DNA of 64,000 nt from Clostridioides difficile (GCA_024919175.1 CP103804.1:1612001-1676000), one strand, 5' to 3'; numbered from the stretch's first letter, positions 8,346 to 18,467 are shown. Made by a program: numbers and translations. Notes: generated by a model from the letters alone, not told the origin.

Positions 8346-8754
8346 TATACACACCTCTCAATCTAAAAATTCTAAAAATGTTACTAAATTGTAACCTTTA
8401 GTGTAGGGGGTACCCGTGCATTTATACTAACATAGAATCAAGTGTTTTTTTACTGTAAAGATATGTAAATAAAATATACCTGGAATAAATAGGTATATTT
8501 TATGATGTTTGATAATTTTCATCATTAATCTGCATAGTATGGCATAGCTGCTTTAGAAGAAATCGTGTTTTTATAATAATTCTATGGTGTAAAATTCTGG
8601 TTGTGGTAAATTTTTTTTATGGTTAGTGATATTTATTTAATATATACTTTGAAAATCAGTAAAAAAAGTATTTTTAATTAAGTTTTTAAAAATAAAAAAG
8701 TCATCTATCACAAGTAGATGACTTTCTATATAATAAATTGTAGTTTGATTTAGT
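8346..8754. other. intergenic region between gntP-like and CAP-protein genes
   Basis: About 400 AT-rich bases. It holds the terminator at 8686-8725, a second hairpin at 8471-8501 (AAAATATACCT / AGGTATATTTT), and a small GGTTAC/GTAAC inverted repeat in the CAP gene leader near 8377-8393. No gene is visible, and I could not fix the CAP-gene promoter. Confidence 0.5.
8686..8725 (-). terminator. terminator of the ketone-body operon
   Basis: AAAGTCATCTA pairs with TAGATGACTTT (8697-8725). Read on the minus strand the stem is followed by TTTTTTATTTTT, so it ends transcription from the GntP-type permease gene. Confidence 0.85.
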
Positions 8755-10089
8755 TTAATACATTAGTAATCCTAATGTAATTACAATGATTTCTGCTATT
8801 AATGAACCAACTGCAACCACAATAAAAGTTTCTTTAAAACCAGTTTTATGTGTTAATTTAGATAAACTCAAGAATGTAAGAAAAACACCACTTTGAGGTA
8901 CTATTGTCAATATATTTGAAGCAATTGTAGCAACACGATGGATTAACTCTGGGTTCATGCCAGTACTTAGATAATAATCTGCAAAGTTTGGCATTACTAT
9001 TCCCAAAGCCCCAGAAGAGGAGCCTGTTATTGCTGACATTGTTGAAGTTAAAACAGTAAGGCTTATAAGTGGACTTCCCGGTATTGACATGATAAGTTTA
9101 CTGAATATATCAAAGCCTGGTGCAGCCATTATTACTGCTCCAAATGCAACAGCAGAAGAGGTTGCAAAAATAGGTCCTATAGAACCACTAGCACCAATAC
9201 TTAATGTTTGTATTTTTGATGATAAAAATTTACGGAATAGAAAAGCAGATAAAATAATTGCAACTATTAAGGCTATGTAAATTACATTTTTTTTCATAAA
9301 CTCTGAACCAAAAGTACTTCCAGATATTGCTATGACTACAAGTGACAATAGAGGAAAAATACTTGCAAAAAATCCTGGTAACTCTCTATCTAAAGATTCT
9401 TCTTCTGCATCTGAAGTGTAAGTTGCATAAGTTTCTCCTTTCCTAATACTCTTGTCTAAAGTGTATTTCATGTACACCAGACCAAATACGGCACAACCTA
9501 TACTTCCTGCAATACTTGGTATAGCTGCTGCAGTAAGAGACGTGTTTAGGTACTGAATAGGAATAACATTTTGAATAGCTGGTGTACCAGGAATCATAGT
9601 CATAGTAATTGTTGCAATTCCAAGCCAAAGAGGTATTTGAATAAGATTCCAAGAAATATCAAGTTTTTTAAATAGAGTTCTTGCAAGTGGAATAACTGCA
9701 AACATAACTACAAATAAACTTATTCCACCATATGTTAGTATGAAACTTACTATAAATATAGCAACTAAAACTCTGTAAGGGTGATTAGAGCCAAATTTAT
9801 TTAGAATAAAATCAGCTATAGATACAGTAGCTCCACTTTCTTCCATAAACTTGGCAAGTATAGAACCTAGCAAGAATATTGCAAAGTAGCTCATTATATA
9901 GTTTCCAAGTGCTCCCATATAATTATTTTTGTCAGCACCGAGCATTGATGTTACGACATCCATTTTATTTAAGAGAACAACTATTAAAGTTGCTATTGGA
10001 GCAGCTATAGTTATATGAATTTCTTTAACTGAAAAATATATAATAGCTATAATACCAATAATTATACCAATTGGTGCGATAATACTCAT
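8755..10089 (-). CDS. GntP family permease, probable 3-hydroxybutyrate or organic-acid transporter
   Basis: A 444-residue protein with about 12 hydrophobic segments along the whole length, of the GntP (gluconate:H+ symporter) family. Family features include the TYGGISLFVVMFAVIPLA segment near residue 120 and ITGSSSGALGIVMPNF near residue 355. It is the last gene of an operon with 3-hydroxybutyrate dehydrogenase, CoA-transferase and thiolase, so uptake or export of 3-hydroxybutyrate, acetoacetate or a short-chain acid is the likely job; that is inference from context, since GntP members vary in substrate. Good AAGGAGG site before ATG 10089; a strong terminator follows the stop. Confidence 0.85.
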   Translation of the reverse strand: MSIIAPIGIIIGIIAIIYFSVKEIHITIAAPIATLIVVLLNKMDVVTSMLGADKNNYMGALGNYIMSYFAIFLLGSILAKFMEESGATVSIADFILNKFGSNHPYRVLVAIFIVSFILTYGGISLFVVMFAVIPLARTLFKKLDISWNLIQIPLWLGIATITMTMIPGTPAIQNVIPIQYLNTSLTAAAIPSIAGSIGCAVFGLVYMKYTLDKSIRKGETYATYTSDAEEESLDRELPGFFASIFPLLSLVVIAISGSTFGSEFMKKNVIYIALIVAIILSAFLFRKFLSSKIQTLSIGASGSIGPIFATSSAVAFGAVIMAAPGFDIFSKLIMSIPGSPLISLTVLTSTMSAITGSSSGALGIVMPNFADYYLSTGMNPELIHRVATIASNILTIVPQSGVFLTFLSLSKLTHKTGFKETFIVVAVGSLIAEIIVITLGLLMY

Positions 10090-10152
10090 AAATATACCTC
10101 CTTAGTAGAAGGACCTGAAGAATAAATTCCTCAAGTCCTAAATATGTAATAA

Positions 10153-10929
10153 CTACTGTGCAGTATAACCTCCATCTAGTAGGCAAGCTTGCCCTGTAAT
10201 TCCCTTGGCTTTATCACTAGCTAAGAACATCGCATAATCAGCAATTTCTTGAACATCTAGTAGACGTTTTTGAGGTACAAGTGGGTATAGAACTTCTTCT
10301 AATACACTTTCTAGTGGTACATTACGAGTTTTTGATAGGTCACTAAATTGACCTCTAACAAGTGGAGTATCTACATATCCAGGGCATATAGCATTAACTG
10401 TTATACCTGAGTCAGCAGCTTCAAGTGCAGCAACTTTTGTTAATCCTATAAGTCCATGTTTAGCTGAATTGTAAGCAGCTTTACCAGCAAATCCTATTAC
10501 GCCATTGATTGAAGCCATGTTTATTATACGACCAAAGCCTTGTTTTTTCATTATAGGAAATACTTTTTTAGTAGCTATAAAAGGTGCTGTTAACATTATT
10601 TTTATCATAAATTCAAATTTATCAGTTGGGAAATCTTCTATCATAGCAACGTGCTGAAGACCAGCATTATTTATTAGTATGTCTAATCTTTCATATTTTT
10701 CTAGAGTCATATCTATTGCATGGTTAATTTCTTCCTCTTTAGTTACATCACACTTTACATTTGCACAATCATAACCTTCTTTTTGTAATTCTGATGTAAC
10801 ATTATCTAGTGCTTCTTGATTTATATCAGAGAATACTACCTTAGAACCATTCTTCAAGAATGATTCAGCTATTTGTTTGCCTATTCCACTTGCGGCTCCT
10901 GTTACGAATACAACTTTGTCTTTAACCAT
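10153..10929 (-). CDS. 3-hydroxybutyrate dehydrogenase (SDR family)
   Basis: A 258-residue short-chain dehydrogenase. The NAD-binding TGAASGIG is at residues ~9-16, NNAG near residue 87, catalytic Ser in MASINGV near residue 138, and YNSAKHG gives the YxxxK pair near residue 152. The C-terminus LDGGYTAQ is nearly identical in style to 3-hydroxybutyrate dehydrogenases (LDGGWTAQ). It would interconvert 3-hydroxybutyrate and acetoacetate with NAD. A TTG at 10944 also opens the frame but lies within the ribosome binding site GGAGGAAA; ATG 10929 is well spaced. It sits between CoA-transferase and the GntP permease, which supports the assignment. Confidence 0.85.
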   Translation of the reverse strand: MVKDKVVFVTGAASGIGKQIAESFLKNGSKVVFSDINQEALDNVTSELQKEGYDCANVKCDVTKEEEINHAIDMTLEKYERLDILINNAGLQHVAMIEDFPTDKFEFMIKIMLTAPFIATKKVFPIMKKQGFGRIINMASINGVIGFAGKAAYNSAKHGLIGLTKVAALEAADSGITVNAICPGYVDTPLVRGQFSDLSKTRNVPLESVLEEVLYPLVPQKRLLDVQEIADYAMFLASDKAKGITGQACLLDGGYTAQ

Positions 10930-11026
10930 TTTTATTTCCTCCAATTTAATTTTATTTTTATATTAATTTTTAGGATTAATATTTTTAGTATTTAGAGTTT
11001 ACTTTATGACATAATTTTAATTTATT

Positions 11027-11692
11027 TTAAATAATCGATGCATTTTTATTTAATGAATCTGATAATAATAGAGGTGCTTCAGTAGCAGAAAGAACTTCAT
11101 CCAATGTGAAGATAGGATTTATTTCTGTAAGGAGAAGCCCGTCTGCCGTTACCTCTATAACTCCCATCTCAGTCACAATTAAATCTACAGCATTAGTTGC
11201 AGTAAGTGGGAGCGTACAGTTATTCAATATTTTTGCAGAACCTTTTGAAGTGTGTTCCATTGCTACAATGACTTTTTTTGCTCCAGTTACTAAGTCCATA
11301 GCTCCACCCATACCAGGAACCATTTTACCTGGAATCATATAATTAGCTATGTTACCATATTTGTCAACTTGAAGTGCTCCAAGAACAGTTACATCTACAT
11401 GACCTCCTCTGATTATTCCAAAAGAAGTGGCACTATCGAAAAAACAACCTCCAGGAAGAATAGTAACTGATTGTCCACCAGCATTTACAATAGTTTCATC
11501 ACTTAAATTTCCATCTTCAGCTGGGCCTAGACCTAAAAATCCATTTTCAGATTGCAAAATAACGTTTACCTCATCTGGAATATAATTTGCTACTTTGGTT
11601 GGTAAGCCTATACCAAGATTTACAACAGCTCCATCCTTTAATTCTTTAGAGACTCTGTTTGCAATATATTCTTGCATTTCTAATTTATCCAT
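11027..11692 (-). CDS. 3-oxoacid CoA-transferase subunit B
   Basis: A 221-residue beta subunit of a family I CoA-transferase (AtoA/CtfB/ScoB type). The catalytic glutamate lies in [12 protein letters not shown] near residue 47, the (S)ENG motif that forms the glutamyl-CoA thioester, and [15 protein letters not shown] is also conserved. With subunit A it moves CoA between acetoacetyl-CoA and acetate, butyrate or succinate; the exact acid cannot be read from sequence. The start codon overlaps the stop codon of subunit A by one base (TAATG), consistent with translational coupling. Confidence 0.9.
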   Translation of the reverse strand: MDKLEMQEYIANRVSKELKDGAVVNLGIGLPTKVANYIPDEVNVILQSENGFLGLGPAEDGNLSDETIVNAGGQSVTILPGGCFFDSATSFGIIRGGHVDVTVLGALQVDKYGNIANYMIPGKMVPGMGGAMDLVTGAKKVIVAMEHTSKGSAKILNNCTLPLTATNAVDLIVTEMGVIEVTADGLLLTEINPIFTLDEVLSATEAPLLLSDSLNKNASII

Positions 11693-12348
11693 TATAAATT
11701 ACCTCCTTCAACGATGTAATTCACAAAAATACCTGGTGTAGTAACTTCATTTGGGTCAACATCACCTATTTCAACAATTTCATCTGCTTCAACTATTGTA
11801 ACATTAGCAGCTGAAGCCATTAAATTATTAAAGTTATTCATAGAGCCTTTGTAAACTAAGTTACCTGCTTTATCTACCTTTGAAGCAAATAAAAGAGCAA
11901 TATCAGCATGAATTGGTTTTTCAAGAAGATATTCTTTACCATCAACAACAATCTTTTGCTTTCCTTCTTCTATAAGAGTACCAATACCAGTTGGTGTTAG
12001 TATTCCACCTAAGCCATAACCAGCTGCACGAATTTGTTCAGCAAGAGTTCCTTGAGGAACTAATTCAACATCTGTTTCATTATCATTCATCTGTCTTCCT
12101 GTTTCTTTGTTTAATCCTATGTGAGAGGCAATTATCTTTTTGAACTGCTTATTAACAACCATCTTTCCAACACCCTTGTCAATAAAACCAGTATCATTAC
12201 AAACTAATGTTAAATCTTTTATACCTTTATCACATAAATAATCAATCAAATTTTCTGGGGAACCATTGGCCATGAATCCACCAACCATTACTGTATCTCC
12301 ATCTTTGATATGAGATAGAGCCTTATCAATGCTAACTATTTTATTCAT
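11692..12348 (-). CDS. 3-oxoacid CoA-transferase subunit A
   Basis: A 218-residue alpha subunit (AtoD/CtfA/ScoA type). The [13 protein letters not shown] stretch near residue 24 is the family GGF(g)xxGxPxxLi CoA-binding motif, and the oxyanion region [18 protein letters not shown] follows near residue 118. ATG 12348 is preceded by AGGAGGAAA; the longer frame to 12402 runs into the thiolase gene and is rejected. It starts 8 nt after the thiolase stop. Partner of the subunit B gene immediately downstream. Confidence 0.92.
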   Translation of the reverse strand: MNKIVSIDKALSHIKDGDTVMVGGFMANGSPENLIDYLCDKGIKDLTLVCNDTGFIDKGVGKMVVNKQFKKIIASHIGLNKETGRQMNDNETDVELVPQGTLAEQIRAAGYGLGGILTPTGIGTLIEEGKQKIVVDGKEYLLEKPIHADIALLFASKVDKAGNLVYKGSMNNFNNLMASAANVTIVEADEIVEIGDVDPNEVTTPGIFVNYIVEGGNL

Positions 12349-12356
12349 ATTTCCTC

Positions 12357-13535
12357 CTATCGTGAAACTATCATAGCTATTCCTTGGCCACCACCAATAC
12401 AAAGTGTTGCAAGGCCAGTTTCTACTTTACGTTTTTGCATTTCATAAATAAGGGTTACAAGTACTCTAGCTCCACTTGCTCCTATTGGATGTCCTAGTGC
12501 TATTGCACCACCATTTACATTTAATTTAGATGAATCTATTTGAAGTTCATTTTTAACTGCAAGTGCTTGTGCTGCAAATGCTTCATTTGCCTCTACCAAG
12601 TCTATATCGTTAATATTAATACCTGCTTTTTCTAGTGCTTTTTTAGTTGCAGGAATCGGACCAGTTCCCATGATTTCAGGTTCTACGCCAGATGATGCAT
12701 ATGATTTTATTGTAGCAAGTGCCTTAAGCCCAAGTTCATCTGCTTTTTGTTGACTCATTAGTATCAACATTGCTGCACCATCATTAATTCCTGATGCATT
12801 TCCAGCTGTTACAGTACCATCTTTTTTAAATGCAGGTTTAAGCTTGGCTAGTATTTCAGATGTCATGCTTAATTTTGGATATTCATCTGTATCAATAGTT
12901 TTAATTTCTCTACGATTTATTGCAACTTCTACTGGAACAATTTCATCTTTGAAACGATTGTTTTTTATAGCTTCTTCAGCTTTATTTTGGCTTTCTAGTG
13001 CTATTTTATCTTGCATTTCTCTTGTAATTCCAAATTTATCAGCAACATTTTCGGCAGTGATTCCCATATGGTATTGATTGAAAGCATCTATAAGACCATC
13101 TGTTAGCATACTATCTACCATATTAACATTGCCCATCTTACTACCAAAACGAGCAGTGGGAATAATGTAAGGTGATTGACTCATATTTTCAGTACCACCT
13201 GCAATTACTACATCATTTTCACCAGCTATGATTGATTGAGCTGCTAGTTGAATACTTTTAAGTCCTGAACCACATAATTTATTCACTGTATAACTTGGTA
13301 CAGAATTTGGTATACCTGAGTTTATGGCAATTTGTCTAGCAACATTTTGTCCAAGCCCTGCTTGTAGAACATTTCCAATTATCACTTCATCTATTTCAGA
13401 TAAATCAAGTTTTATACGTGATATAGCCTCCTTAACAGTCACAACTCCAAGTTGAACAGCAGAAGTATTTTTAAATACTCCCCCAAAGTTTCCTATAGGT
13501 GTTCTTACTGCTGATACAATTACTACATCTTTCAT
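12357..13535 (-). CDS. acetyl-CoA C-acetyltransferase (thiolase)
   Basis: A 392-residue biosynthetic-type thiolase that condenses or cleaves acetoacetyl-CoA. The nucleophilic Cys lies in [10 protein letters not shown] near residue 88; the second half has NEAFAAQA near residue 317, [16 protein letters not shown] near residue 343 with the catalytic His, and CIGGGQG near residue 378 with the second Cys. First gene of the thiolase - CoA-transferase - hydroxybutyrate dehydrogenase - permease operon and divergent from a LysR regulator. A second thiolase for butyrate synthesis is expected elsewhere in such an organism, so this copy is likely dedicated to acetoacetate. Confidence 0.93.
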   Translation of the reverse strand: MKDVVIVSAVRTPIGNFGGVFKNTSAVQLGVVTVKEAISRIKLDLSEIDEVIIGNVLQAGLGQNVARQIAINSGIPNSVPSYTVNKLCGSGLKSIQLAAQSIIAGENDVVIAGGTENMSQSPYIIPTARFGSKMGNVNMVDSMLTDGLIDAFNQYHMGITAENVADKFGITREMQDKIALESQNKAEEAIKNNRFKDEIVPVEVAINRREIKTIDTDEYPKLSMTSEILAKLKPAFKKDGTVTAGNASGINDGAAMLILMSQQKADELGLKALATIKSYASSGVEPEIMGTGPIPATKKALEKAGININDIDLVEANEAFAAQALAVKNELQIDSSKLNVNGGAIALGHPIGASGARVLVTLIYEMQKRKVETGLATLCIGGGQGIAMIVSR

Positions 13536-13887
13536 GTTTAATAGTTCCTCCTTGAATGATTATTTAAAATTTTCTGAATAAAAAACTTTGAAGAACACTA
13601 TAATAAATTACTTATAATACAAGCTTGCTTTTAAGTATTTTAATTATCTTTATTCCTAATGCTTTAGGCTTTCCTCTTTCTAACTATAGATTACGGCGAA
13701 AAATGTGTTTTGTCTAAGTCTAATTTTTTATACAACATATAAGGAAAATTTATAGGATAAAAATTTAGAGTACATATAGAGGAATATTTTGTTAAAATAT
13801 TAATGAAATTATTTTAATTTTCTTATAAAATGTTCTTATAAGAAAAAATATTAATATCAACTATACTTGTAAGAAAGGTGGTTTGAA
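13536..13887. promoter_or_regulatory. divergent regulatory region between thiolase operon and LysR gene
   Basis: About 350 bases. Near the LysR gene are two spaced TTCTTATAA elements, at 13820-13828 and within the perfect 12-bp palindrome TTCTTATAAGAA at 13833-13844, and a related CTTGTAAGAA at 13866-13875. These are good candidates for the LysR-type operator. On the minus strand TATTATAG-like -10 sequences lie near 13600, but no confident -35 was found. Confidence 0.45.
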
Positions 13888-14790
13888 ATGGATATAAAAC
13901 AGTTAAAATATTTTGTTGAAATAGTGAAATCTGGTTTTAATTTATCAATTGCATCAAAAACTCTTCACATATCTCAACCAGCCTTAAGTCAAATTATAAA
14001 AACATTTGAAGAAAATGAAAATGTATATTTATTTGAGAGGTATAAAGGCAGGTTAAATGGATTAACTCCAGCAGGAGAAAGATTTTATGTAAATGCAGAA
14101 AATATTATAAATGAATATAAAAATATGATGGAGGATTTAAGAGAAGATTCTGTTCAGTTTAAAGGGAAGGTTAGAATAGGTATACCACCACTTATACTTG
14201 GAATAGCTTTTTCTGATGTGGTTGCACAATTAGTTGCAAACAATCCAGATATAGAATTCGATATAGTAGAGAAGGGGGCATATGATTTAAGTAGAATGCT
14301 TATCTTACAGGAATTAGATTATGCAGTTCTTTTACATCCACATAAAATCGATATGAGTGTAGTAACAGAACATGTACTTCAAGAAGATGAACTTACTGCA
14401 TTTTTAAATATAAATCATCATCTTGCAAAGAAAGATAAAATAGACTGGAAGGATTTAAATGAAGAATTGCTTGCAATATTTAACCCTACATTTATGATAC
14501 ATCATAAATTAATGCAAAAATTCACTGATGAAAAAGTTAAACTTAAGAGGTATATTATGTCTGGTTCTTGGGATTTCTTGTTGTTATCAACTACAAATTC
14601 TGATTTTATAACTATTTTACCATCACCAGTACATGATTTTTTTGAAAATAGTAAAATTATAGAAAAACCATTTAATGACCCTATTACATGGAAGGTTGTA
14701 TTATGTAGACCTAAAAAAGAGCGTTATAGCCATGTAGATGAACATGTATTTAAATTTATTATAGAGTTCTTTAGTAAAAAGAATCTATAG
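13888..14790 (+). CDS. LysR family transcriptional regulator
   Basis: A 300-residue LysR-type regulator. The N-terminal winged helix-turn-helix is typical: MDIKQLKYFVEI then SIASKTLHISQPALSQIIK at residues ~20-38 and LFERYKGRLNGLTPAGE. Residues ~90-295 form the periplasmic-binding-protein-like effector domain. It is transcribed divergently from the thiolase/CoA-transferase operon, which is the usual arrangement for a LysR regulator and its target. The effector is unknown; an acyl-CoA intermediate or an organic acid of the pathway is a reasonable guess. Starts at ATG after AAAGGTGG. Confidence 0.92.
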   Translation: MDIKQLKYFVEIVKSGFNLSIASKTLHISQPALSQIIKTFEENENVYLFERYKGRLNGLTPAGERFYVNAENIINEYKNMMEDLREDSVQFKGKVRIGIPPLILGIAFSDVVAQLVANNPDIEFDIVEKGAYDLSRMLILQELDYAVLLHPHKIDMSVVTEHVLQEDELTAFLNINHHLAKKDKIDWKDLNEELLAIFNPTFMIHHKLMQKFTDEKVKLKRYIMSGSWDFLLLSTTNSDFITILPSPVHDFFENSKIIEKPFNDPITWKVVLCRPKKERYSHVDEHVFKFIIEFFSKKNL

Positions 14791-15207
14791 GTTGTTATTT
14801 TAATAACAAAACATAAATAAAATAATTAAGTTTATTTACAGTAAACTATTAGTTTTTCAACTACATATTATTAAAGGAAAATAAATTTTACATAATATAG
14901 AAGTTTATTAAACTCTAGAATACATACGACTTTATTTTGAAATATATAAAGAAAGCATTTATAGTTTTAGAGCAAATGGTTTTAGTAAATAATGAGGATA
15001 CATTTTTATTTAAGGAAATCTCAAAAAATCATCTTGTTGCATGTCACTTAGTATAGAGGTTTTCAAAATTAAATTTGACGTATATAATAAAAATAATAGA
15101 TTAAAGGAAAAATTTTATACTTACAGGTAAAGTGTAATACTATCAATATCAAGATAGTTAATATATAAATCTAATCTATAAATTATATATTAAAAAGAGA
15201 GGTAGCT
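14791..15207 (+). other. intergenic region before the antiporter gene
   Basis: About 415 AT-rich bases. A short inverted repeat TTGTTAT-ATAACAA at 14792-14809 follows the LysR gene but lacks a T-run. I see no gene, no known riboswitch and no convincing promoter pair. A GAGAGG site lies before the antiporter start. Confidence 0.4.
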
Positions 15208-17247
15208 ATGTCAATTTTAGTAACTTTATTAGGGTTGTTGGTCTGTACAATAATTTCAACTATACTTAGTAAAAAATGGAGCAATATTCCCCTTGCAATT
15301 TATCAAATTGTATTAGGTGTTCTATTGTCTATTTTACCATTTAAATTTTCATTTTCGTTTAGTCCAGATATATTTGTAATATGCGTCATAGCTCCACTGT
15401 TATTTAGTGAAGGTCAAAATGTATCAAGAAGAGAATTGTTAGAACTTAGAAAGCCAATTTTACTTCTTGCATTTGGTCTGGTTTTAACAACAGTATTTGC
15501 AGGTGGAATTTTTATACATTTTCTTATTCCTGAAATGCCACTATCAGTTTCATTTGCTTTGGCAGCAGTAATATCTCCAACTGATTTAGTAGCAGTAAAA
15601 TCAATTACACAAGGATTAGATTTTCCAAAAAATATGATGAATATACTTGAAGGAGAATCTCTATTAAATGATGCTGCAGGAGTAGTAGCATTTAAAGTTG
15701 CAGTACTTGCTACTGTTACAGGATTTTTTTCAATAGAAGAAGCAGGTATCCAGTTTTTGATTACTGCACTTGGAGGAATAATAGTAGGAAGTATCTTAGG
15801 ATATGTAATCATAAAAATAAGACTTAGTTTGCACAAGTGGAATTTAGAAGAAATTCCAATGGTAATAGTTATACAGATAATGACTCCACTTTTTGTATAT
15901 TTTGCGTCAGAAGAGTTAGGGGTATCTGGAATTTTAGCGGTTGTAATGGCAGGTATAGCTCATGGAATTGAAAAGGAACATTTACAAAATACAACCACTA
16001 AATTGAGAATAATATCAGATAATACATGGTATGTTTTAGAGTATGTATTAAATGGGTTTGTCTTTACATTACTTGGTTTTTTGTTACCAGGTATATATCA
16101 AGGAATTATTACTAAAAATGAAAAAATAGCATTAAATTTAACTTTTATTGCTATTTTAATTGTAGTTACTTTATTTATTATAAGATTTATATGGGTGTAT
16201 TTATGGCATAGTTCTTTTATAAAAACGAAGAAAAATCCTTTAAATAATTTCTTTATAGGTTTTTTAGGATTTAAAAATGAAGAAGAAGAAAAAGATGATA
16301 CTTCTAGATGGAAATATTCATTAATAGTTGCTACTTGTGGGGTCCATGGTACATTTACACTTGCAACTGCTCTATCTATACCATTTTACCTAGATAATAA
16401 AGATATGTTCCCAATGAGAGATATTGTTTTGTTTATATCATCAGAAGTCATACTTACAAGTTTAGTACTAGCAACAGTTTTATTGCCAGTACTATTAAAA
16501 AAGAATGTACAAAAGTCAGAAAATTTATTGCCTGATGGAGAGGCATATAAATTAATTTTAAAAGAAGCTATTTTAAAACTTAGCAATGAAAAGGCTCAAG
16601 AGGTACAGCCAGTAATACATGACTTAAATGAGCAGTTAGTAGATTTAGAAAAAGGCATATTAAATACGCCAGATAACAAAATGATAAATATGATGATTAC
16701 AGAGGCAGATAATCAAGGTTTAATAGCTGTGAATAAATTATTGAAGGATGGAAAAATTTCTGAGAGAGCTTTTGAATTATATAGATTTTATATTACGAAG
16801 TCGAGAAAATCTGTACAAAAATCAATATTTAAGATTGTAAAATTAAAAATAAGTATGTGGATTATAAATAGAAAAGTAAAAACAGAAGTAAAAGAAAAGA
16901 TTACAAAAATAATATCTGAAAATAAGGGACTAATTAAAGAGTTTCATCATGCATATGCACTTTCTACAAAGACAGCTATATCATTTATAAATAAAAATAT
17001 TAATGAAGATAATAGACACGAATCATTAATAGTAATTAGATTTTACAATCGTTATTTAAATTGGCTAACTAGAAAAATTCATAATGATGATAAATTTGAA
17101 GCAAAAGTAGGATACTATAGATTAATGGCAATACAAAGTGAAAGAGATAGTATTCAACAATTAGTTGAAACTAAACAAATATCAAGAGAAGTGGCTAAAG
17201 AATTATTGGAAAATATTCTTTATGATGAAATGATGATGATAGAATGA
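15208..17247 (+). CDS. CPA1 family Na+(K+)/H+ antiporter
   Basis: A 679-residue NhaP-type monovalent cation/proton antiporter in the membrane. Residues ~1-430 contain about 12 hydrophobic segments; ISPTDLVAVKS near residue 124 holds the conserved TD and LLNDAAGVVAFKVA near residue 150 is the ND motif of the CPA1 ion site. Residues ~430-679 are a hydrophilic, helical, Lys/Glu-rich cytoplasmic extension, about 250 residues, which probably regulates transport. It would use the proton gradient to expel Na+ or K+ and control pH. It stands alone; an antiterminator and PTS gene follow downstream with their own control. Confidence 0.9.
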   Translation: MSILVTLLGLLVCTIISTILSKKWSNIPLAIYQIVLGVLLSILPFKFSFSFSPDIFVICVIAPLLFSEGQNVSRRELLELRKPILLLAFGLVLTTVFAGGIFIHFLIPEMPLSVSFALAAVISPTDLVAVKSITQGLDFPKNMMNILEGESLLNDAAGVVAFKVAVLATVTGFFSIEEAGIQFLITALGGIIVGSILGYVIIKIRLSLHKWNLEEIPMVIVIQIMTPLFVYFASEELGVSGILAVVMAGIAHGIEKEHLQNTTTKLRIISDNTWYVLEYVLNGFVFTLLGFLLPGIYQGIITKNEKIALNLTFIAILIVVTLFIIRFIWVYLWHSSFIKTKKNPLNNFFIGFLGFKNEEEEKDDTSRWKYSLIVATCGVHGTFTLATALSIPFYLDNKDMFPMRDIVLFISSEVILTSLVLATVLLPVLLKKNVQKSENLLPDGEAYKLILKEAILKLSNEKAQEVQPVIHDLNEQLVDLEKGILNTPDNKMINMMITEADNQGLIAVNKLLKDGKISERAFELYRFYITKSRKSVQKSIFKIVKLKISMWIINRKVKTEVKEKITKIISENKGLIKEFHHAYALSTKTAISFINKNINEDNRHESLIVIRFYNRYLNWLTRKIHNDDKFEAKVGYYRLMAIQSERDSIQQLVETKQISREVAKELLENILYDEMMMIE

Positions 17248-17390
17248 AAATTATAAACTGTATAATGTTTAAATTTCATTGGTACTAAAAAAATAGGAAA
17301 TAGTTTTCAATAAATTGCTTGACATATATATCCATTTATAATAGAATAAAGCTATAAATTGCATAAGATATTTATGAGCATTAACAAACT

Positions 17391-17422
17391 GGATTGTTAC
17401 TGGGAAGCAGGCAATACCTAAG
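17391..17422 (+). promoter_or_regulatory. ribonucleic antiterminator (RAT) of the antiterminator gene
   Basis: GGATTGTTACTG followed by GCAGGCAATACC matches the BglG/SacY/GlcT-type RAT stem. Its 3' half overlaps the 5' arm of the terminator at 17416-17466, so the two structures exclude each other. This predicts that the antiterminator controls its own gene. Confidence 0.88.
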
Positions 17423-17466
17423 TTAAGATATACAGGTGAATTGTATCTTAATTTAGGTGTTTTTTT
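17416..17466 (+). terminator. conditional terminator before the BglG-type antiterminator gene
   Basis: ACCTAAGTTAAGATA pairs with TATCTTAATTTAGGT (14 pairs and one G-U) and is followed by seven T. The T-run ends where the upstream ATG at 17467 begins, one reason to reject that start for the gene. Confidence 0.88.
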
Positions 17467-17505
17467 ATGAATAAGGGAAATTGTATTTTGGGAGAGATAT
17501 TGATT

Positions 17506-18351
17506 ATGATTATTCAACAAATTTACAATAATAATGTTGTATTAGTTTTAGATGAAAACCAAAAAAAAGAATTAATACTAACAGGATGTGGAATAGGATT
17601 TCAAAAAAAGAAGGGTCAAGAAGTAGATAAAAGTAAAATTGAAAGAACCTTTGTAACACAAGATGAAAGTTTTATAGATAAAATTGGAAAATTAGCAAGC
17701 CAGGTTGATGAGAAGTTTTTTGAGGTGAGTACAGAGGTAATTGCTCATGCAGAAGGCATTTTAAATACTGAGCTTTATGAGTACATATATGTAGCACTTA
17801 CTGACCATATTGCATTTGCAATTAAAAGATATCATGAAAACATAACTATAAAAAATGATTTACTACATGAAATAAAAAGAATTCACAAAAAAGAATATGA
17901 AATTGGAAAATGGGCTGTAGATTATATAAATAAAGAATTTAATGTAGAGTTTCCTTTAGATGAGGCAGGCTTTATAGCTATGCACATAGTAAATTCAAAC
18001 TATAAAGGCAGTTCAAAGGAATCCCTTTTAATTACTAAAATTGTAAAAGACATACTCAATATTATAAGATATTATTATAGAATTGAGTTTAAAGAAGATG
18101 ATATAAATTATGATAGACTTCTTACACACTTAAAGTTTTTTGCAAATAGATTAGTAAAAAGAGAGGAACTCAATGATACTAATAATGATATTGTAGATAT
18201 AATCAAGATAAAGTATGAAAAAGATTATAATTGTGCATATAAAATAAAGATACATGTAGAGAAAAATTATGATTACTATGTAAGTCAAGATGAACTATTA
18301 TATTTAACACTACATATTAAAAGAGTCATATCCGTGTTGAACTCACAATAA
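17506..18351 (+). CDS. BglG/LicT/GlcT-type PRD transcriptional antiterminator
   Basis: A 281-residue PTS-controlled RNA-binding antiterminator. Residues 1-55 are the CAT RNA-binding domain (IQQIYNNNVVLVL and GCGIGFQKKKGQ). Two PRD domains follow; His101, His160, His208 and His270 match the four regulatory phosphorylation histidines of LicT (offset by one). ATG 17506 follows GGAGAG at 17491-17496, whereas the longer frame from 17467 begins at the terminator T-run and lacks the family N-terminus. It sits between its own RAT and a second RAT before the downstream PTS permease gene, so it most likely allows read-through of both when sugar is present. Confidence 0.93.
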   Translation: MIIQQIYNNNVVLVLDENQKKELILTGCGIGFQKKKGQEVDKSKIERTFVTQDESFIDKIGKLASQVDEKFFEVSTEVIAHAEGILNTELYEYIYVALTDHIAFAIKRYHENITIKNDLLHEIKRIHKKEYEIGKWAVDYINKEFNVEFPLDEAGFIAMHIVNSNYKGSSKESLLITKIVKDILNIIRYYYRIEFKEDDINYDRLLTHLKFFANRLVKREELNDTNNDIVDIIKIKYEKDYNCAYKIKIHVEKNYDYYVSQDELLYLTLHIKRVISVLNSQ

Positions 18352-18434
18352 ATATACTAAATAAATATAAATTTAATATAGGTATTTAAGATAGTATGTA
18401 AAATTTAATAGAAGTATAATAATTTTAAAACATT

Positions 18435-18467
18435 AAGGTTGTTACTGATGATGCAGGCAAGACTTAG
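18435..18467 (+). promoter_or_regulatory. ribonucleic antiterminator (RAT) of the PTS permease gene
   Basis: AAGGTTGTTACTG and GCAGGCAAGACTT form the RAT stem, closely similar to the copy at 17391. The end overlaps the 5' arm of a following terminator. Confidence 0.87.

Noticed and set aside
8400..8460. Possible sigma-B-type promoter (GGGTAC near 8406-8414 on the minus strand) for the CAP-protein gene
   Set aside because: The -35 spacing does not fit; GGGTACC may be only a palindrome.
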